A stretch of DNA of 64,000 nucleotides from JBNAGF01 sp049801055 (GTDB lineage: Bacteria; Pseudomonadota; Alphaproteobacteria; Rhodobacterales; Rhodobacteraceae). The stretch covers positions 186,001 through 250,000 of the forward strand of contig NZ_JBNAGF010000003.1 in assembly GCF_049801055.1 (NCBI RefSeq), in the 5' to 3' direction. Shown piece after piece: positions 25,364 to 33,550 of the stretch. Both the position numbers and the translations under genes were made by a program. Every line of letters begins with the position of its first letter. Position 1 is the stretch's first letter. A model generated the notes under the pieces. The model was not told the origin of the DNA, did no database searches, and was given only the letters and a program-made list of their open reading frames with translations.

Positions 25364-26307
25364 GTCCGGTTCCTCAGCCGGGGGTCAACCGCGGCATAGG
25401 CCAAGTCGACAAAGAAATTCACGGTAATCACCGCGAAAACCAGCAACATGACAACCGATTCCACGACAATCAGATCGCGCGAGGAAATGGCTTGAAAGAC
25501 AAGCCGGCCCAATCCAGGCAGATAAAAGACCTGTTCAATGATAATCGACCCAGCCAGCAGAAAGGAAAACTGCAACCCGATTATGGTCAGGACCGGTATC
25601 AGAGCATTTCGCACCCCGTGCCGCCACAGCGCCTGCCGACGGGACAGCCCCTTGGCGCGGGCCGTCCGCATGAAATCTTCACCAAGGATATCAAGCAGGG
25701 CCGAGCGCATGACCCGGGCGAGAATGGCAGCCTGTGGAAGCGCCAGAGCGATTGCTGGCAGAACCAGGGAATGGAGCCCGACCCAGAAACCGTTCTCCCA
25801 GCCTGCAAAGCCGCCAGCGCCGAACCATCGTAGGTTTATGGCGAAGATCAGAACCAGCATCATCGCGAACCAGAAGTTCGGGACGGCGATGCCCAACTGG
25901 GTTGCCCCCATCACAGCCAGATCACCCGGCTTGCCTCGGCGCGCTGCAGCATAGATCCCGGCGGGAAAGGCGATCAGAGTCGACAGCGCAAGGGCAAACA
26001 CCGCCAGGGGCAGCGACACCCACAGCCTGTCTGCGATCATCTGCGAAACCGGTGTCCGGTAGGTATACGAGGTGCCAAAATCCCCGGTCAGCATTCCGCT
26101 GACCCAGTTCAGATAACGCTGTGGTTTGGGAACGTCCAACCCCAGATCCGACCGCAGGGCCGCCAGCGTGTCGGGTTGGGCATTGACACCCAGCATGAAG
26201 GATGCCGGGTCGCCCGGCGCAATCTCGATCACTGAAAAGATTACCAGCGAGGCGACGGCCAGGCTGACAATCAGAGAGATCAGGCGCTTGAGTGAATATC
26301 TGAGCAT
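25360..26307 (-). CDS. Dipeptide-type ABC transporter permease (DppB-like)
   Basis: 315 residues from the ATG at 26307 (MLRYSLKRLISLIVSL), the usual DppB start; the open frame continues 8 codons further but without support. It has six membrane segments and the EAA-type loop ARAKGLSRRQALWRHGVRNAL near residue 215. The gene begins 105 bases after the ligand-gated channel stop and overlaps the DppC-like gene by 4 bases. Confidence 0.94.
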   Translation of the reverse strand: MLRYSLKRLISLIVSLAVASLVIFSVIEIAPGDPASFMLGVNAQPDTLAALRSDLGLDVPKPQRYLNWVSGMLTGDFGTSYTYRTPVSQMIADRLWVSLPLAVFALALSTLIAFPAGIYAAARRGKPGDLAVMGATQLGIAVPNFWFAMMLVLIFAINLRWFGAGGFAGWENGFWVGLHSLVLPAIALALPQAAILARVMRSALLDILGEDFMRTARAKGLSRRQALWRHGVRNALIPVLTIIGLQFSFLLAGSIIIEQVFYLPGLGRLVFQAISSRDLIVVESVVMLLVFAVITVNFFVDLAYAAVDPRLRNRT

Positions 26308-26412
26308 TGGCGACACGTTAGGCGCGCCCAAGCTTTGGGTCCAGAACGCAGATGCAATATGCCCAAGGGGGGTGCGCCGCCCATCGTTTGCCCAGCTTGT
26401 TCGCTCATTGGA

Positions 26413-27492
26413 TCAGGAGACAAGAAGGAAGGCAAAAATGGCGTATCCGACAATCGCGGCATAACCCAACGGATAGATCCACTTGATTGCATAGTTGTCG
26501 AGCTTTTTCGCAAGGGGTTCGTTGCCGCCGGCCTTGATCTTTCGCAAGACCACGTTGAACACGATGATCGCGCCGGTGACCACAAACATCCACTGCAGAA
26601 TGAAATCGAGGAAAGTCAGGTATCCGAGTTTCGGCAGGTCAGCCGAGATCGCCCAGTTGAAGGCGACGAATACGAGCAGATTGGCCCCCGAAATCTCGAT
26701 CCGCTTTCGATATTCGTCGAGAAAGAACAGCGCCCAAGTGACTGTGATCAGCACCAGCATCGGTAGAAAAACCCGGATCACGTAGTATGTCACATGCCGA
26801 CGCCCCTCGAAGACAAGCGCAACCTGATCAGTGGGCTGCCCGGAAATACCCTTGATCTCAGATCTTTCCATCCGAGCGTTTTCGAGGATCCATTCCTCTT
26901 CGCCGAGTGTATCCCCCAACCCGGAATGTTCGTTCAACGGGTGGAAATTCACAAATTCCGACGGAAAAACCGATGCGACCTCAAACGAAAAAGTCTGCGT
27001 GTCGAATGGGTATTTGAGGAAATTGAAATGTGGGGCCTGAAGCGTCAGCGAAGATTTCTCGACATAGAGCATCCTGCCCGAAGCCCGCACCGCCACGGCG
27101 GCTTCGTGGATCCATTTGTTGGACTGCTGGTTGTGAATTAGAAAGGCCGGTACAACAGATCCCACGTCGGTCAGCTTCTTTGCCAAGGCTGAGGGTTCAA
27201 AGACCTGTACGTCGCGGCCCACTTCCCCGGCGTCGAACGCAAGCGCTGGTTCATCCCATTCGGCGCGAAGAACGACGACCGCGCCATAGTTTTCCGACTT
27301 CTGGTCGACGCCGGTTATCTGTTCGATCCGAATGCCAATGCCTACCTGAAGCGGGTTCTCGGGCGTTGCAATGAGAGCGTCGGGATTTGAATGGAACAGA
27401 GCCTGGGCCTCAACCTGAAGCTGGCCGAACAAGCCCGTCCAAAACAGTAAAGCTGCAGTCAGACAGGCGCGCGTTGTTTTAAAAATACTCAT
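26413..27492 (-). CDS. Prokaryotic pentameric ligand-gated ion channel (Cys-loop receptor homologue)
   Basis: 359 residues. A signal peptide (about 1-30) is followed by a beta-rich extracellular domain (about 45-230) that contains FLKYPFDTQTFSFEV (158-172), the Cys-loop equivalent with the family's YPFD.Q core and no cysteines, as in GLIC. Four membrane helices follow: M1 at about 233-256 (TYYVIRVFLPMLVLITVTW), M2 at about 264-285 ending AFNWAISADLPKLGY, M3 at about 291-316, and M4 at about 335-357. There is a short M3-M4 loop (about 317-334), typical of bacterial channels. No good ribosome site precedes the ATG; a 4-codon frame (27503-27489) overlaps it by ATGA. The gene lies between the binding protein and permease genes of an ABC importer, suggesting a shared ligand. 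Confidence 0.93.
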   Translation of the reverse strand: MSIFKTTRACLTAALLFWTGLFGQLQVEAQALFHSNPDALIATPENPLQVGIGIRIEQITGVDQKSENYGAVVVLRAEWDEPALAFDAGEVGRDVQVFEPSALAKKLTDVGSVVPAFLIHNQQSNKWIHEAAVAVRASGRMLYVEKSSLTLQAPHFNFLKYPFDTQTFSFEVASVFPSEFVNFHPLNEHSGLGDTLGEEEWILENARMERSEIKGISGQPTDQVALVFEGRRHVTYYVIRVFLPMLVLITVTWALFFLDEYRKRIEISGANLLVFVAFNWAISADLPKLGYLTFLDFILQWMFVVTGAIIVFNVVLRKIKAGGNEPLAKKLDNYAIKWIYPLGYAAIVGYAIFAFLLVS

Positions 27493-27524
27493 GTCGGTTG
27501 CATCAAGTTGGAATGAAAAAGGAC

Positions 27525-27550
27525 CCGGGGGCAGCAGATGCTGCCCCCGG
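27525..27550 (-). terminator. Intrinsic terminator between the binding-protein gene and the ligand-gated channel gene
   Basis: On the minus strand an 11-bp perfect stem (CCGGGGGCAGC with GCTGCCCCCGG, 4-base loop) starts 8 bases after the binding-protein stop and is followed by GTCC and TTTTT. This is a textbook rho-independent terminator. It would lower expression of the channel and permeases relative to the binding protein, or stabilise the upstream mRNA end. Confidence 0.85.
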
Positions 27551-27558
27551 CGTTCGCA

Positions 27559-29049
27559 TCAGTTTGCCCAACTTACGGCAGTCAGATCGGTGGCCTGCGT
27601 CGGAGCGTTGTTCCACAGCCCTTGCAATCCGGCCTTGGCCACGGTCGGCCAAGCGAGCTGGAACAGGTACCCGTTCACGTGGTCTTCGGAAATGATGGTC
27701 TGCGCTTCGTGCAGCAATTTTGTGCGCATGTCCGGATCGGTGGTGCCGTTCAGCTTGGCCATCAGGTCCTGGAAATCCTTGTTGTCATACTGGAAATAGT
27801 ATTCGGGCCGGGCATAGATGCCGATATCCATCGGCTCGGTGTGGCTGACGATGGTCAGGCCGAAATTCTTGCCGCGGAACACGGTTTCCAGCCACTGGGC
27901 CCATTCCACATTTGTGATCTCAGCCTTGATGCCCACCGCAGCCAGCTGCGCCGCGATGATCTCGCCGCCGCGGCGCGCATAGGAGGGCGGCGGCAGGTGC
28001 AGCGTGGTTTCGAACCCGTCGGGAAAACCCGCCTCGGCCAGCAGCGCCCTGGCCATTACCGGGTCGTGGGCCGAATTGCCGGTCAGATCCAGATAGGCGG
28101 GATTGTGCGGCGCGAAATGCGTGCCGATCGGTGTGCCAAGCCCGAACATCGCCCCGTCGATGATCGCCTGACGGTCAATCGCATGGGCCACGGCCTTGCG
28201 CACCCGTACATCGTCGAACGGCGGCTGCTTGTTGTTGGTCGACAGGATGGTTTCGCCTTCGGTTGATCCGATCAGCACCTGGAACCTCGGATCGGCCTCG
28301 AACTGCGGCAGGTTTTCGGGCGCCGGAAAATTGACAAAGGCGTCCACGTCCTCGGCCATCACCGCCGCGAAGGCGGCGGTGGGGTCCGAGATGAACTTGA
28401 AGGTGGCACCGTCCATCACGGCTGGTGTGCCCCAGTAGTCCGGGTTCCGGATCAGGTCGATCTTGTCACCCTGCACCCAGTTCGCAAATTTGAACGCGCC
28501 GGTGCCAACGGGGTTGGTCTTGATGTTGTCGATGCTTTCGGGTGCCACGATCACCGCGTCACCCCAGGCCAGGTTGAACAGGAAATTGCCATTTGGTTCG
28601 CCAAGGGTGACCTTGACGGTCAGAGGATCGACGACCTCGACATCGGTAATGCCGGCAAACAGCGCCTTTTGCGCGTTGACACTGTCTTCGGCGCGGGCCC
28701 GGTCGAGGCTGAACTTGACGTCTTCAGCATCCATTGTCGAGCCGTCGTGAAATGTGACGCCATCATGCAGTTTGAACGTATAGACCTTGCCATCATCCGA
28801 GATTTCCCAGCTTTCGGCGAGCCCGGGAACGATCGAGCCATCGCCCATGAAACGGGTCAACCCTTCGAAGACGTTTGAGTAAAGAACGGAATCAATTGCG
28901 CCGGCCGCCGCACTGGTGGGATCCAGGTGCGGTGGTTCCAGTTGCAACGCCACGGTGATGTCACTTTTTGCGGCGGCCGCCCCGGCCAGCAGGCTGCCAC
29001 CGAGCAGCAGCGCAGCACCTAGACCGCGAATGAATAGCGAATTTCTCAT
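27559..29049 (-). CDS. ABC transporter substrate-binding protein, family 5 (peptide/opine/nickel type)
   Basis: 496 residues. The signal peptide is MRNSLFIRGLGAALLLGGSL with AAA-K cleavage near residue 28. The mature protein matches SBP_bac_5: GLAESWEISDDGKVYTFKL (about 77-95), GVTFHDGSTMDAEDVKFSL and VRKAVAHAIDRQAI (about 285-300). It binds its ligand in the periplasm and hands it to the DppB/C-like permeases. The ATG has GGGAGGG 6-12 bases upstream. The ligand cannot be read from sequence; the family covers peptides, opines, amino-sugar conjugates and metals. First gene of the operon containing the ligand-gated channel, divergent from panB. Confidence 0.94.
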   Translation of the reverse strand: MRNSLFIRGLGAALLLGGSLLAGAAAAKSDITVALQLEPPHLDPTSAAAGAIDSVLYSNVFEGLTRFMGDGSIVPGLAESWEISDDGKVYTFKLHDGVTFHDGSTMDAEDVKFSLDRARAEDSVNAQKALFAGITDVEVVDPLTVKVTLGEPNGNFLFNLAWGDAVIVAPESIDNIKTNPVGTGAFKFANWVQGDKIDLIRNPDYWGTPAVMDGATFKFISDPTAAFAAVMAEDVDAFVNFPAPENLPQFEADPRFQVLIGSTEGETILSTNNKQPPFDDVRVRKAVAHAIDRQAIIDGAMFGLGTPIGTHFAPHNPAYLDLTGNSAHDPVMARALLAEAGFPDGFETTLHLPPPSYARRGGEIIAAQLAAVGIKAEITNVEWAQWLETVFRGKNFGLTIVSHTEPMDIGIYARPEYYFQYDNKDFQDLMAKLNGTTDPDMRTKLLHEAQTIISEDHVNGYLFQLAWPTVAKAGLQGLWNNAPTQATDLTAVSWAN

Positions 29050-29227
29050 CAGAATCCCTCCCCTTTGATTTCTCCGGCCATGAATCCCGGCCGCTTTTTA
29101 CCGAGTGTTCAACCAAAACCACATTCGATCAAGGGTATGTTGGCGCAACCGGGGTGGCCGGCTGGGCGTCAGGCTGCTATTGCGCCCCCAATTTTCCAAT
29201 CGGTCCTTCAAGGAGGAGATTTTTCGA

Positions 29228-30082
29228 ATGAGCGCAACCGCCCGCAAGGCCGCTCCGAACGCCGAAGACATTCGCGCCCGAAAGGGAGGCGAACCACTCG
29301 TCAGTCTGACGGCCTATTCCACGCCAATGGCGAAGTTCATGGACGCTCATTGCGATTTTGTTCTGGTTGGTGACAGCGTTGGCATGGTGATGCATGGCAT
29401 GACCTCGACCCTGTCGGTGACGATGGAAATGATGATCATGCATGGTCAGGCGGTGGCGCGGGGTCTGTCGCAGGCAATGATGGTGATCGACATGCCGTTT
29501 GCCAGCTACGAGGAAGGCCCTCAGCAAGCCTTTCGCAATGCAGCGCGGTTGATGGCTGAAACGGGCGCCGGAGCGGTGAAACTGGAAGGCGGGGTCGAGA
29601 TGGCCGAAACCATTCGCTTTCTGGTGCACCGGGGGATCCCGGTCATGGCGCATATCGGCCTTACGCCGCAATCCGTGAACACGTTGGGCGGCTACAAGGT
29701 GCAAGGGCGCGACGCGCAGGCAGACGCGGTTTTGGCCGATGCAAAAGCCGTGGCCGAGGCAGGCGCGTTTTCGGTGGTTCTGGAAAAGGTTCCGCAGGGG
29801 TTGGCAGACAAGATCACCGCCGAAGTTCCCATTCCGACTATCGGGATCGGTGCGTCGGCTGGATGCGATGGCCAGATCCTTGTGGTTGACGACATGCTGG
29901 GCTTTTTCACCGCGTTCAAGCCAAAATTCGTCAAACGCTATGCCGATCTTGGTCAGCAGGCCGAAGCAGCAATTGCCGAATATGCAGCCGAAGTCAGATC
30001 GCGTAGCTTTCCTGCCGACCAACATGTTTTTGCGGATAAGGCACCGAAAAAGGCGGCAACCGGAAAAGGGTCAGCTTCGTGA
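29228..30082 (+). CDS. panB: 3-methyl-2-oxobutanoate hydroxymethyltransferase
   Basis: 284 residues from the ATG at 29228, with AGGAGG at 29211-29216; the frame is open upstream but that part is not conserved. PanB adds a hydroxymethyl group from methylene-THF to ketoisovalerate, the first step to pantothenate. The blocks are VSLTAYSTPMAKFMDAH, VGDSVGMVMHG (metal site Asp), GAGAVKLEGG and IPTIGIGASAGCDGQILVV. It overlaps panC by 4 bases (GTGA). Confidence 0.97.
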   Translation: MSATARKAAPNAEDIRARKGGEPLVSLTAYSTPMAKFMDAHCDFVLVGDSVGMVMHGMTSTLSVTMEMMIMHGQAVARGLSQAMMVIDMPFASYEEGPQQAFRNAARLMAETGAGAVKLEGGVEMAETIRFLVHRGIPVMAHIGLTPQSVNTLGGYKVQGRDAQADAVLADAKAVAEAGAFSVVLEKVPQGLADKITAEVPIPTIGIGASAGCDGQILVVDDMLGFFTAFKPKFVKRYADLGQQAEAAIAEYAAEVRSRSFPADQHVFADKAPKKAATGKGSAS

Positions 30083-30930
30083 CAGCCCCGATCATTCGCA
30101 CGCTGGAAGACCTTCGCGCGCTCACCGCAGGATGGCGTCTTTCCGGTGAGGCTGTCGGTGTTGTTCCGACAATGGGGGCGCTTCATGCTGGTCATCTTTC
30201 ACTTGTCGAAGCTGCAAAATCTGCGTGCGACAGGGTCATTGTGACGATCTTCGTGAACCCGCGGCAATTCAACCGCCTGGAAGATCTAAAAAACTACCCG
30301 CGCACCGAACAAGAGGATGCTGTCAAGCTGGCCCCCTTTGCTGTGGATGTCGTCTATGTCCCTGATCCGAATCAGGTTTACCCCGACGGGTTTTCCACCA
30401 ATGTTTCACTGACCGGCGTGACTGACGTAATGGAAGGGCCCAACCGGCCCGGCCATTTCGACGGTGTTGCAACCGTGGTGGCCAAGCTTTTCCTGCAAAC
30501 CGGGGCTGACAAGGCGTTTTTCGGCGAAAAGGATTACCAGCAGTTGATGGTCGTGCGCCACATGGCGCGGGATCTGGATATACCTGTCGAGGTGGTCGGC
30601 TGTCCGACGGTGCGGGAACCTTCGGGCCTTGCCATGTCGTCGCGGAATCTGCGGCTCAGCGAACAGGGATTGCTCAAAGCTGCTGTGCTATTTCCGACAT
30701 TGCAGGAGGCCGCTGCAGCGCTAAGCGCCGGGGCCGGTTATGAATCAACCATCCGGCAGGCCCAAGATCGGCTGATACAGTCCGGGTTCGAGAAAGTGGA
30801 GTATCTTGAGCTGCACAGCGCCGCGTCACTGGCCGCGTTGACACGGCCGAGCGAACCTGCCCGGTTGTTCGCAGCGGCTTGGGTGGAAGGGATCCGCCTG
30901 ATCGACAACATTCCCGTAGCCAGAATCTGA
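30079..30930 (+). CDS. panC: Pantothenate synthetase (pantoate--beta-alanine ligase)
   Basis: 283 residues from a GTG that overlaps the panB stop, a sign of translational coupling. It has the nucleotidyltransferase HIGH-like motif MGALHAGHLSLVE (about residues 31-43), FVNPRQF, FFGEKDYQQL (about 151-160), and the KMSKS-like SSRNLRLS (about 186-193). It joins pantoate and beta-alanine with ATP. No panD or panE is seen in the window. Confidence 0.97.
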   Translation: MTAPIIRTLEDLRALTAGWRLSGEAVGVVPTMGALHAGHLSLVEAAKSACDRVIVTIFVNPRQFNRLEDLKNYPRTEQEDAVKLAPFAVDVVYVPDPNQVYPDGFSTNVSLTGVTDVMEGPNRPGHFDGVATVVAKLFLQTGADKAFFGEKDYQQLMVVRHMARDLDIPVEVVGCPTVREPSGLAMSSRNLRLSEQGLLKAAVLFPTLQEAAAALSAGAGYESTIRQAQDRLIQSGFEKVEYLELHSAASLAALTRPSEPARLFAAAWVEGIRLIDNIPVARI

Positions 30931-30970
30931 CCGGCACCGTACTGCCGGAACACGGCAGGCCAGTTGCGGA

Positions 30971-32227
30971 TCAGTTGATCTTCGCGCCTATCGGGATGGT
31001 TCGGGGTCTTGCGTTGAGTTCTTGGATCGAGAACCCGGCCGTCTTCTTGTATTTTTCGGCATGTGCGGCAAGGTCGGCATGCGGGATCACGTCGTCGATG
31101 GACACGAAATCGCCGCCGCATAGATCTTCGACCTGTTGCAACACCCCATCAGGCCCTCCGCCGGCTCGGTTCGCATTGCCGACCGCAGTTGCGATTGGCC
31201 GAACTTTTGCTTCGTAGGCCTCGAGTGCCTGTGGCGTCAGCCCATGCTGCACAAGCGCAGCTCCAATGACGCGCGCATCCACGATCGCCTGCCCTGCGCC
31301 GTTTGAGCCGACCGGATAAGTCGGGTGCGCAGCATCGCCCATGAGCGTTGTGCGCCCATTCGTCCAGCTGGACAGTGGATCGCGATCTACCATTGGATAC
31401 TCGAATACGACTTCGGCCCCGGAAATCAGCGCTGGAACGTTGATCCAGTCAAACTTCCAGTCTGCAAAATCAGGTAAAAAGTCAGCTATATCTGCAGGGC
31501 GGTTCCAGTCTTCCTTTTTCCACGTCGCATCAAGTGGAAACCGTTTTTCGGCAATCCAATTGATCACGGCGCGTCCGTTTTCGTCGCTGTTCGAGATTGG
31601 GTAGGCCACGAGCCTCAGGTCATCATGCCCGATCATTACCATTGCAGCCCCGCCAAAATAGGCGTCGGCTTCGGTTGTGGCTCGCCAGAGCACACGCCCA
31701 TTCCAGATCGGCTCCCCCTCGTCGGGGTACATCTGCTTTCGAAGCGCCGAATGTATGCCATCGGCGGCGATCAGCAGAGTTCCGAGCACCCGCTCACCGT
31801 TTTCCAGAACTAGTGCAGCGCCGTCATCGGAGTTTTCAAATCCAATGGCTCGGGCACCGGTGACTACGCAATCCTTACCGGCTCTCTCGGTGAGGACTTT
31901 GTAAAGCATCATCTGCAGATGCCCGCGATGAACCGAATATTGCGGCCATGCATATCCGGCCCAGGTGCCGCGCGGTTCTTCCCAGATCGTCTTGCCGAGC
32001 TTGGAATAGAACCCGTACTGACGGGTCTTGACGCCGATCCGGTCCAGTTCATCGGCGAGCCCGAGGTCAAGCAGTTCTCTCACGGCATTGGGTTGAAGAT
32101 TGATGCCAACCCCCATTGGCCGGATTTCCTGCGTGCTTTCGAAGATACGGAACGGAACGCCAATCTGATGCAGCGTAAGCCCAAGGCTGAGGCCTGCAAT
32201 GCCCGCGCCTGCAATCAATACTGTCAT
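30971..32227 (-). CDS. FAD-dependent monooxygenase (PhzS/salicylate hydroxylase-like)
   Basis: 418 residues. The dinucleotide-binding GAGIAGLSLGLTLHQIG is at the N-terminus, the group A hydroxylase DG motif (IAADGIHSALRKQMYP) near residue 155, and the GD motif (LMGDAAHPTYPVGSNGAGQAI-like, around residue 290) binds FAD. The overall pattern is that of single-component flavoprotein hydroxylases related to PhzS. The substrate is unknown. No phenazine or aromatic-catabolism genes lie nearby. It converges with panC and follows idi on the same strand after 57 bases. Confidence 0.9.
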   Translation of the reverse strand: MTVLIAGAGIAGLSLGLTLHQIGVPFRIFESTQEIRPMGVGINLQPNAVRELLDLGLADELDRIGVKTRQYGFYSKLGKTIWEEPRGTWAGYAWPQYSVHRGHLQMMLYKVLTERAGKDCVVTGARAIGFENSDDGAALVLENGERVLGTLLIAADGIHSALRKQMYPDEGEPIWNGRVLWRATTEADAYFGGAAMVMIGHDDLRLVAYPISNSDENGRAVINWIAEKRFPLDATWKKEDWNRPADIADFLPDFADWKFDWINVPALISGAEVVFEYPMVDRDPLSSWTNGRTTLMGDAAHPTYPVGSNGAGQAIVDARVIGAALVQHGLTPQALEAYEAKVRPIATAVGNANRAGGGPDGVLQQVEDLCGGDFVSIDDVIPHADLAAHAEKYKKTAGFSIQELNARPRTIPIGAKIN

Positions 32228-32284
32228 GTGCTGGTTCCTCTTTTGCCTGGGAAGAAATCAGCGCAGCGCCGCAAGAGCAAGTCC

Positions 32285-32827
32285 TCAGGTCTTTGCGGAG
32301 ATGATCAGATCGGGCCCAAAGATCGTGTCGGCGTGGTTGTGAAGGTAGATCTTCAACCACGGCGTAAAGCGTTCCGGATGCCTTTTCACTTCGGCCTGAA
32401 GGTCGTGGTAGTCGATCCAGCGTGTGTCCATCACCTCATCCGGGTTGGGATGCATCTCGACCGGTCCACGGGCATGGGCAAGAAATACGTCAACAACTTC
32501 GTTCTCGACCATGTTGTTGCCCACATCGGCATGGTATTCCAGCCGATGCCGAAACTCGGGAAAGAGCCCGGAAACGCCAAGCTCCTCTCGAAGGCGGCGC
32601 ACGGCGCAGGCACTGGAAACCTCATCCCAATCGGGATGGGTGCAGCAGGTGTTCGCCCAGAGACCGGGAGTATGGTATTTGCCCATTGCCCGGCGTTGCA
32701 TCAGGATGTCCATTCCACGCACAACGAAAACCGACACCGCCTTGTGTTTCAGGCCGCGTTCATGGGCTTCCAACTTGTCGACTGGTGTTAACTCGCCGTC
32801 CACCCAAGCAGGGATCATGATACCCAT
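32285..32827 (-). CDS. idi: Isopentenyl-diphosphate delta-isomerase, type I
   Basis: 180 residues, Nudix-fold enzyme that converts IPP to DMAPP. The catalytic Cys is Cys62 in WANTCCTHP and the active-site Glu is in ENEVVDVF; the metal-binding RRLREELG is also present. An in-frame ATG at 32818 (MIPAWVDG) is an alternative start; a GGAGG lies 4 bases from the first ATG and 13 from the second, so the choice is uncertain. In Rhodobacteraceae this gene is usually part of the carotenoid cluster; here it stands outside one, upstream of a flavin monooxygenase. Confidence 0.95.
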   Translation of the reverse strand: MGIMIPAWVDGELTPVDKLEAHERGLKHKAVSVFVVRGMDILMQRRAMGKYHTPGLWANTCCTHPDWDEVSSACAVRRLREELGVSGLFPEFRHRLEYHADVGNNMVENEVVDVFLAHARGPVEMHPNPDEVMDTRWIDYHDLQAEVKRHPERFTPWLKIYLHNHADTIFGPDLIISAKT

Positions 32828-32967
32828 AAGGCCTCCGTCGTGTTTGGAATGCGCACTTCGCAGGGCGTGGAATGCAAAAGAGTTTTCGAGGGCATTCGTG
32901 AACCGTATTGGCGGGTGGTCATTGTCATGTCCCCGCTAGCAGGGAACGGACATTTGATCAATTGCAC

Positions 32968-32999
32968 AATAGGCCGCGGAGCGGATGCCGCGGCCTATT
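32968..32999 (-). terminator. Strong hairpin, probable terminator of cycA
   Basis: AATAGGCCGCGG (32968-32979) and CCGCGGCCTATT (32988-32999) are perfectly complementary over 12 bp with an 8-base loop, 34 bases after the cycA stop on the minus strand. The T run after it is poor (TATTGTGC), so efficiency is uncertain. It lies within the 206-base gap before idi, which holds nothing else recognisable. Confidence 0.6.
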
Positions 33000-33033
33000 C
33001 GTTCTCAGCTTATCGGCCCCCAAGGGGCTGCGA

Positions 33034-33447
33034 TTACTGGGCGCCGACGCTGGCCAGGTATGCAGATACGTCTTCGGCACCCTTTTTCATTTTGAACGAC
33101 ATTTTCGATTTGGCCGAAGTGCTGTCGAGATAGGCCTGAAGGAACGCTTTGGGGTCCATGCTGAATTCGGCCAGGTTCGCTTCGTCCCAAACGAGGCCGG
33201 CTTCGCCAGCAGCGACCAAGTCTGCACCATACTTGAACCCGTCAGAAGTGCCGGCGGTGCGGCCGATTACGCCGTAGAGGTTCGGGCCGGTCTTGCCGCC
33301 CTTGACGATTGCTTCGCCGGCATCGTCCACAATCGCGTGACAGGACTTGCATTTCTTGAAGCCTTTTTCACCCTCGGCGGCGTCGCCTGCAGCAAAGGCG
33401 GGGGCGGCGAAAAGGCTCAATGTCACGGCTGCGATCAGAGATTTCAT
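33034..33447 (-). CDS. cycA: Cytochrome c2
   Basis: 137 residues from the ATG at 33447, giving a clear signal peptide (MKSLIAAVTLSLFAAPAFA); the frame continues upstream without function. The mature protein begins GDAAEGEKGFKKCKSCH, with the heme site CKSCH at 33-37, followed by VKGGKTGPNLYGVIGRTAG, and has the axial Met in KSKMSFKMKKG (Met116 by alignment from memory with Rhodobacter c2). It is a soluble periplasmic electron carrier between the bc1 complex and oxidases or a reaction centre. Monocistronic by its spacing. Confidence 0.93.
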   Translation of the reverse strand: MKSLIAAVTLSLFAAPAFAAGDAAEGEKGFKKCKSCHAIVDDAGEAIVKGGKTGPNLYGVIGRTAGTSDGFKYGADLVAAGEAGLVWDEANLAEFSMDPKAFLQAYLDSTSAKSKMSFKMKKGAEDVSAYLASVGAQ

Positions 33448-33550
33448 GGCTGTTACTCCAGTTATTTTTTTGATGGCCTCACTACGTCTTTGCACACGCA
33501 GAGAGTCAACGGTCACATTGCCGCGTCCCGCTGGCATCGGCGGGATGCCG

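Noticed and set aside
29075..29099. CGGCC...GGCCG hairpin followed by CTTTTTA, resembling a plus-strand terminator
   Set aside because: Stem of 5 bp only, and there is no plus-strand gene that ends before it; it lies in the leader of the minus-strand binding-protein gene.
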